From contig MU863888.1 of assembly GCA_033296885.1 (NCBI GenBank), positions 1 to 64,000 on the forward strand: a DNA stretch of 64,000 nucleotides, given 5' to 3'. The notes beneath the pieces are model-generated. The model saw nothing but the letters and a program-made list of their open reading frames with translations. It did not search any database and was not told the DNA's origin. Position numbers and translations under genes: made by a program. Shown one piece after another: positions 57,740 to 64,000 of the stretch (positions are counted from its first letter, which is position 1; each line of letters starts with the position of its first letter). The stretch comes from Triangularia verruculosa (taxonomy: Eukaryota; Ascomycota; Sordariomycetes; Sordariales; Podosporaceae).

Positions 57740-60660
57740 TTAATACCCCCCTCCATGCCCCTGCCCCCCATACCCCGGCGGCGGCGGCGGCGGCGGCAAC
57801 CCCCCACCATAACCCCCAGTCGGCAGGTACCCACCCCCAACCACAGCCGGAGGCGGCTCATACCCCCCTCCACTCCCAGCACTCCCCGGCCTCAAGCTCG
57901 ACTGTCTGTACGTAACCGCAGCCGACACCAATCTCGGCCCCTGCTGCTGCTGGTGCTGTGTATACGGACTCCCCGCCCTCGGCGTAGACTCCTCCCTAAT
58001 ATTCCCATACCCCCCATACTGGAAATCCGTCGTCCCAGACACATTCCGATGATGCTGCGGTTGCGGCGGTGGTAATGGTGGCGCATTGGCCTTCCAAACC
58101 GAGTACTCCGGCACATTAGTCCCCTGCAGCAACCCAACGACCTTACTTGGGTTCAACCGGTGGTAATCGTACGTTTCCGCCCTGGGGATCAGCCCAAGCA
58201 AAAAGGTAATGTCCCTTGCAATAGGCGCTGGCGTGGCGGTATAAGATGACCCGCCGGCGGTCCCTTGCATCCGGCGCTGTTGGTCAAGTCTACGGCCAGC
58301 AGCCCCCTTTAGCGGTGACGCGCCCCGGACGAAGTCGTTGTATTCATTCCTCTGGATTTTTCTCGGGGGGTTGCCGTCATCTTCGTCTGTGGCCAGGGGA
58401 CGCTTAGGGGAGTTGACGCTGGGTTGGAACTGGGGAGCTGGGGTGGGGGTGTTGCGGAGTGACACCGGCTGCTGTTGTTGTTGTTGCTGCTGGTGCTGGT
58501 GCTGTTCAATAGACGGCATGAGGTTAGGTGGAGGAACGGGGAGCCTTGGTGGCCGGAGCTGGGCGGCTGGGGAGACGATGACCCTCGCGGTGATGGGATC
58601 GAACTTGTCGGTTGAGAACCGCGCAGAAAAGTGGGATAGCTTGGGGTCCTCAGGGAATAACTCCGCCATGCGCTTCTCCAGCTTGGAGATCTGCGCGAGT
58701 TCGCCGAATTGGGACTCGTATTTGTGGAAGTAGACGTAGAGCTGCTTGGCCTTGTGGACGTTTTCGGGCTTGGAGGTGAGCCGGGAGACTACGCGTTCAA
58801 AGAGGACGCGGGCGTCTATCAGGTGGGTTAGCATGGTTGACGCATGACTGTGAAGAGAGAAAAAACTTACTGGTAAAGTCATTCAACGAGTGAAGGTACT
58901 TGATGTGCTCCAGCGCAAAATCCTCGTCCTCCGGGAACAGCTTCGCGCCGCGGTCAAAGATCTTCCCGCCTGCTGCCTCCTTGTAAATCGTCCACTCCAT
59001 GTGCGCCACCGCCGCGTAGACGTCACTGGTGAGTCGACCGCGCTGGCGAGCGTCCTGGAAAACCTGCCTCATGCCACCCATCTCCGTGTTGGCCTTGCCC
59101 TTGCCCTGAATCCGCCTCATGGCACGAATCAAGGCAATCCACACAAACGAGATGGTCCGCGAGAGCATCTTGGTCTGCACGGCATACGCCTGTTGGACCG
59201 CTTGAATCTGCTTCTCAGTATTGCTGTCCATCACCGGCTTGCTCGTCTCCTCTCCCTCTTCCTCCTCATCGTCTTCATCATCAGACCCGCTGGAGGAAGA
59301 ATCTCTCGCCGCCGCCTTCTTGGCAGCCTCTTGAATCTGCGCAACGTGAGCCGTCTCGCGGTCCTTGAGCTTGTTGATTATGTCATAGAGCGTGTCAAGC
59401 ACCTTGTTGTAGGGAGCGCGCACAGCCTGGCCAAGGGCAATCTTGGCCTTGTCGTTGTCCTCAATCTGGTAAGTGGATTCAATGTAGTCACCGTACCGGA
59501 GTGCAAGGAGGACGCTCTCTGGGTTTGCTTCAATGCCACGAATGAGAAATTCAAGACCGATGGACACGTCATTCTTTGACTCGCTAGTTTTTGTCTTGTC
59601 ATCAATAATGTTGTTCTCCAAGCACCACTCGGCAGCATCCAGCCACATCTCTGGCCAGAACCTCAGCGCCATCAGGGCCTGCCGGTACACATAAAGAATG
59701 CGCTTCTGGTAGAGACCCGGCAGCTTCTCATCCTCCTTGAGGTAGAGAGGATCCGACTTCTCCCACTGGATCCACCTCTTCCAAATCTCCACCTGCTCCA
59801 TGTACTCTTGATACCCGTCAAAACCGGGAGCCGGCGGAAGGATGGGGAGTGTTGTTCGCTGCAGACCCCGCGTGGTGTTCTCGAGGGAGATGTAGGCGCT
59901 CTTGGCCGTCATGTACGAGGGCGAGCGTTCGGCGAGGTTCTTGCGGCCGTTGGGCTTGTTCAGACTCATCTCGAACTGGTCATACTCCTTCCACAAGTTA
60001 TTGACGTTAGCGATGGGCACACAGATAGCTTTCTGGTAGGCGGAGCGGATCTGGTCCATCTTCTTCAGATCCTCCCAGTTGGTTCCTCCCAGGGTGCCGG
60101 GCCCCGACTTGAGGAACTGAATATAGTCGGCCCAGATCTTGCCCGAGTCCTTGTCCAAACCAATGTTGTTGAGGGCAAAGTCGTAGGCTTGGAAGACAAC
60201 CTGGCGCGCGTTGCCGTCGTTCAGATCGTTGCGACGGCGGACATAATCAAGATACTTTGTCCAAAGGGCAAGGTTCGGTGTGGATATGAGGGCAGTGCTG
60301 AAGATGCGCTCGGCTTCGCTGAAATTATCGGCTTCCAATTCCATCTCCAACCATTGAACCCAAATCTCGGCCTATTCCGTGGTTAGCAACGTGCGGAACC
60401 GCAAGGTGTGAGTGGACAAAACATACCGCCTGGGGGGAGACGGCCAGGAATCTTTCGTAGGTCTGTCTCGCCTGGGCCGTGTTGCCGCTGCACCGGTGCT
60501 CGGCCATCAGGGCCAGCCAGGCATCCAGAGCACCTCGAGGGTCATCTTGGACTCGCTTCTCGAGCTGGGCGACCTTGTCGACGGGGACCAGAGGTGTGGC
60601 TTCGGCAGGTGGGCTACCGGAGCCATTGTCCGGCCGGTCGTCGGCAGAGGCGTCGGCCAT
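57740..60660 (-). CDS. RNA14: mRNA 3' end processing protein Rna14 (CstF77)
   Basis: Three exons: 60660-60427, 60371-58871, 58815-57740 (936 aa), all in frame. The start is the first ATG (MADASADDRPDNG); an upstream open frame begins with TTG. HAT helical repeats span about 40-650: ALDAWLALMAEHRCSGNTAQ, EIWVQWLEMELEADNFSEAE, WTKYLDYVRRRNDLNDGNAR, and LYVYFHKYESQFGELAQISK. An acidic insert (GSDDEDDEEEEGEE) lies near 420. The C-terminal third is Pro/Gln/Gly-rich, with ITFLLGLIPRAETYDYHRL near 830 as the probable Rna15-binding segment. Rna14 dimerises through HAT repeats and scaffolds cleavage factor IA for poly(A) site cutting, in the nucleus. It is longer than yeast Rna14 (677), mostly through the tail. 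Confidence 0.95.
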
Positions 60661-61596
60661 TGTGTGATGCGAAGATGTCGATGATGACCCGGTGGTCTCG
60701 GTCGAGGTGGAGGTGGAGGGATCGTTTTGCGCCGGTTTCAACTCGGATAAGGGCAGCTTGATAGAATTGTTGGCGAGGGAGACGTGAGTGAGACACTGGG
60801 CGATGATGGCGGAAGCAGGAAGCTACCTTGCAAAAAGAGAAGAAGAAAAAAAAAAGATTACGCAGAGTCACTGAGAATCGTTGCGTCGCATGGATCACAA
60901 GAGACGGAGAACTGGAGCGCACACAAAGAACTGGGGACTGGGAGCAGGCTGTGCTATTCAAAAGGAGGATGCTGCTATTGTGACTGATCTTGTCGATGTC
61001 GAAGATAAAAAGATCAAATTCAATTCGACAGACACCACACACACGACCGAGAGCGAGAAAGAGAGCGACACCTCAACCGTGAATCCTTGCGAGCGCTTGG
61101 TTTTCTTTTGCCAAGCTCAGGTGGCCTAGCTGTATGTACAAGGTCTCCAGCAGTGTGGCTTGTTGGCTCCATAAATACGTAGGTGTGGCTAGTGCTAGTG
61201 GGAGGAGGTGGGGTGTTGGGCGGCAATCAGAGGAGACGCGCTCCCTGCGGTCACTATACGCGACACGACTCAACGCCCCCCCGTGGCAGCGCGACTGAGC
61301 CTGGACTGTCAACTGTGCCGAAATAAAATAAAAAAAAGGAAAAAAGAGGTCGAAGCGTTGGTTCCATTCAAAACAAACAATTCTCTTTCTTCTGATTAGC
61401 GCCAGACGAAGACTTGCCAGCTCTTCCATCACCGCCCAACCACATATTCCACATATTCTCACCACCAACGCCAACACATCTTCTTCTCCTCTTCTCCGAA
61501 ACAGCAGCAGCACAGCAAGCCCCTTTTTTTTCTCTTCCTCCAATCTTCACCTGTTTTATTTTCATTCCAAAAACTTCCCACAAAACACTCTTCAAA
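60661..61596. promoter_or_regulatory. Divergent intergenic region, Rna14 / Asf1
   Basis: 936 bp between opposite starts. An A-rich GAAGAAGAAAAAAAAAAGA block lies near 60840. A C/T-rich leader lies just before the Asf1 ATG. No ORF is supported. Confidence 0.5.
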
Positions 61597-62584
61597 ATGT
61601 CTGTCGTCACTCTTCTCGGCGTCAATGTTGCCAACAACCCCGCCAAGTTCACCGACAAGTACCTTTTTGAGATCACATTCGAGTGCCTTGAGCCACTTGA
61701 GAAGGGTATTTTTTTCCTCTTCTCCATTCTGCGACTTTTTATTTTCTCGTTTTCACTAACAAGCATCCCACTCAAAACAGACCTCGAGTGGAAGCTCACC
61801 TACGTCGGCTCTGCCCAGAGCGACTCCCACGACCAGGAGCTCGACTCCCTCCTCGTCGGTCCCATCCCCGTGGGCGTCAACAAGTTCGCCTTCGAGGCCA
61901 ACCCCCCCGACACCAAGCTCATCCCCGACGACGAGCTCCTCGGCGTCACCGTCATTCTCCTGACCTGCGCCTACGACGGTCGCGAGTTCGTCCGTGTTGG
62001 TTACTACGTCAACAACGAGTACGAGTCCGAGGAGCTCCAGAATGATCCCCCCGCCAAGCCCATCATCGAGAAGATCAAGCGCAATGTTTTGGCCGAGAAG
62101 CCGCGTGTGACCAGGTTCAACATTAAGTGGTATGTTGCAAAAAATAAAGTTTGCGACAGAAGTGGGACTGGGTTGCTAATAAATTGTAAACAGGGATTCC
62201 GAGGCTACTGCTCCCCCCGAGTTCCCTCCTGAGCAGCCCGAGGCCGATTTGGTTGCTGATGAGGAGGAGTACGGTGCTGAGGAGCTTGCCGAGGAGGAGG
62301 CCGAACTTGCCGAGGAGGCTGCCACCATTGGCGAGGCGACCGGCGCCGACAAGGATGCTGCTATGGAGGGCGTCGAGGGCGAGAACGGCGCCGTGGACGA
62401 GGAGGAGTTGTCCGACGACGGCAGCGTGGACATTGAGGGCGAAAGCGAGGACGAGCTTGAGGAGGAGGAGCTTGAAGGCGACGCGATGGAGACCGACGAG
62501 ATGGAGGTCGACAAGCCCGCCGCTCCTGCTGCCGGCGCGCCCTCTGGCGCCCCGGCCCCCCAGGCTGATGCCATGGTTCACTGA
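61597..62584 (+). CDS. ASF1: Histone chaperone Asf1
   Basis: Three exons: 61597-61705, 61781-62129, 62194-62584 (282 aa). Residues 1-153 are the conserved Ig-like core: [78 protein letters not shown] and VGYYVNNEY. The C-terminal 125 residues are very acidic ([19 protein letters not shown]), as in fungal Asf1. Asf1 binds H3-H4 dimers, passes them to CAF-1 or HIR, and supports H3K56 acetylation by Rtt109. The intron after IKW falls right between core and tail. Divergent from Rna14. Confidence 0.97.
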
Positions 62585-62830
62585 TTCGACTCTTCAAGGG
62601 CTGAGGAGGGCGAAAAGGATATGATGTGACGGATAATGAACTTGGGTTAGAGCGCCAGGGATATGTGTTTGTCATTTTGCAAGCGGGACTGCAGGGAGGT
62701 TTGGAGGCACATTTTTCGTAATTCATACCCTTAGACGTTCTGCTGCTATGGAATTGATCACATCAGCCGGCGATGAGTGTCTGTCGCATTCGACTATTTC
62801 TCTGGACTTGGTGTTGAAACTACCATACAG

Positions 62831-64000
62831 TCATTCCACCCTCTTCTCCCTGCCCAGCTCGCCCTTCTCCATCGTCGACTCGTTCGATTCTTGCTGGCCC
62901 TTCCGCCTCCAGTCTGGCATCTTCCAGTCCCAGCTCCAACCCCTCCACTTCAACCTACCAACCCATCTCTTCTCCTCAACCCCCCCATCCCGCTGATGCC
63001 CATGCCCCAGCACCCCCACCTGTGTTTTTTTCACTCCCCCTCCTCCATTGACCGCAACCCCAACATTACCAACCCCATTCAGATGCTGCTGATAATGATG
63101 ATACAAATGCCTCCTATCCCCCCCAAACCCTTTTCCTTCCACCCTTCCCACCCCTCCTTTCAGTCCCAACACTTTTCTTGCCGTCCTCCCCCCCCAACCC
63201 CAGAAACTTCTTACAGTATCCGTACTCTGCAGAACCAAAATCAGCAAAAAGAAGGGCACGCAAACCCCCACCAGCGTGGCGCTGAATCTCCCGTCTTCCA
63301 CCCCGATCTCTAATGTCGTAATACTAAACACGCCCACCACAAACGTCAGCGGAAGAAAAACCATGCTCACGCTGGTGAGGATCTTGATGTTTTTCCCTTG
63401 CTCAATCGCCCGGCGGGATTCCTTCACGCTGCTCCCACTGAACAACTGTTCCCTTAAGCTCCTGATTTCGGTTCTTGTACCCTCGTTCTTGTCGTGCACC
63501 AATCTAAGCTCTGAGATTGCTGCTTCCAAGTCTTGGCGGAGGGTGTCGAGTTTAGCTAGGTACGACTGGTGGTTGTTAGTGGTAGGGGAAACAGGCCAGA
63601 GGGTTGGATGTTTTCCCTCCCAGAAGTCCTTTGTGAAGTTATTGAGATACGCCGAGATCATGGCTTTGATGCCTTCGTTGATCACACCTAGCGTGTTGTA
63701 CGCCCAGAAGTACCGGCGGGAGTAGGTGAAGTGGCTGTCTTCGAAGAGGAGTTTGTCGCGGAGGCGGACGTCGAACATGAAGGTGCTTGGGGGGGTGATT
63801 AATTTGGTGATGGAGTCGTTTAGATCGGTGTAGCGTTTGATTGCATCCCTGTATTCCAACCTCAACGCATCCAAGAAAGCGTGGGGGCCGGACAGGAAAA
63901 TCTTTTGGGTGTTGTTGTCGGAGTGGATTGTGGAGAAGGGGGTGTGGTGGTCGTCGGGGAAGTACTGGATGTTGAGGAGCTGCCAGGGGGCGAAGGTGTG
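62831..64000 (-). CDS. CorA-like membrane protein (partial, 5' end beyond window)
   Basis: The reading frame is open to the right edge of the window, where it is cut; 389 C-terminal residues are visible. It starts in a soluble domain (FAPWQLLNIQYFPDDHHTPF, then KIFLSGPHAFLDALRLEYRD). A long helical region follows (YLAKLDTLRQDLEAAISELR), then TEIRSLREQLF. Two C-terminal helices are separated by a short loop (MVFLPLTFVVGVFSITTLE and VGVCVPFFLLILVLQS). This is the CorA/Mg2+ transporter-like fold common in filamentous fungi. The loop lacks the GMN motif that CorA needs for selectivity. Fungal relatives are of unknown transport activity. A Gly/Lys/Arg/Trp-rich tail follows the last helix. Confidence 0.8.
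   Translation of the reverse strand, partial: HTFAPWQLLNIQYFPDDHHTPFSTIHSDNNTQKIFLSGPHAFLDALRLEYRDAIKRYTDLNDSITKLITPPSTFMFDVRLRDKLLFEDSHFTYSRRYFWAYNTLGVINEGIKAMISAYLNNFTKDFWEGKHPTLWPVSPTTNNHQSYLAKLDTLRQDLEAAISELRLVHDKNEGTRTEIRSLREQLFSGSSVKESRRAIEQGKNIKILTSVSMVFLPLTFVVGVFSITTLEIGVEDGRFSATLVGVCVPFFLLILVLQSTDTVRSFWGWGGRTARKVLGLKGGVGRVEGKGFGGDRRHLYHHYQQHLNGVGNVGVAVNGGGGVKKTQVGVLGHGHQRDGGVEEKRWVGRLKWRGWSWDWKMPDWRRKGQQESNESTMEKGELGREKRVE

Overview
The window comes from a filamentous ascomycete nuclear genome. A Sordariomycete, probably Sordariales, fits best. The reasons are protein genes split by 50-130 bp introns with GTATGT/GTAAGT/GTGAGT donors and CTAAC-type branch sites, a QDE-2-type Argonaute, a secreted AA9 lytic polysaccharide monooxygenase with a CBM1 module, and a pepstatin-type vacuolar protease. 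Genes lie on both strands with 0.2-3 kb spacers and there are no operons. I resolved 22 protein genes, most with exon structures that stay in frame end to end. One more gene is cut by the right edge, and one stretch is probably a decayed gene.

Layout. 0.8-4.8 kb: a Nab3-like RNA-binding protein (minus) divergent from a mitochondrial GGQ release-factor-like protein (plus). 4.8-7.1 kb: a gene desert with a degenerate tRNA-like sequence and coding relics. 7.1-12.7 kb: Kre33/NAT10 RNA cytidine acetyltransferase and a CaM-kinase. 13.5-17.6 kb: an RMND1-type (DUF155) mitochondrial protein divergent from a RINT1/Tip20 vesicle-tethering protein. 18.7-23.3 kb: cytosolic serine hydroxymethyltransferase and vacuolar aspartic protease. 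24.3-29.6 kb: an uncharacterised Gln/Pro-rich protein and a Ymc1-like mitochondrial carrier. 30.5-38.2 kb: SAGA subunit Spt7, a VanZ-like membrane protein and a ferric-reductase-type oxidoreductase. 38.2-44.7 kb: mostly non-coding with a long poly-A block, a second tRNA-like sequence and an ACS-family MFS transporter. 44.7-51.8 kb: AA9-CBM1 LPMO, a LETM1-like mitochondrial protein, a RidA-family protein with an unusual acidic repeat tail, and Sro7/Lgl. 52.3-62.6 kb: Argonaute, Rna14 and Asf1. 62.8-64 kb: a CorA-like membrane protein, truncated by the window.

Most of these are single-copy housekeeping genes. Several act in RNA metabolism (Nab3, Kre33, Argonaute, Rna14), chromatin (Spt7, Asf1), mitochondria (GGQ factor, RMND1-like, Ymc1-like, LETM1-like) and membrane traffic (RINT1, Sro7), but adjacency does not suggest a dedicated cluster. 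I found no clear new multi-gene system. The most unusual items are the RidA tail, the decayed gene, the two tRNA-like sequences, the VanZ-like protein with its poly-Glu tail, the CorA-like protein without a GMN motif, and the 967-residue protein of unknown function.
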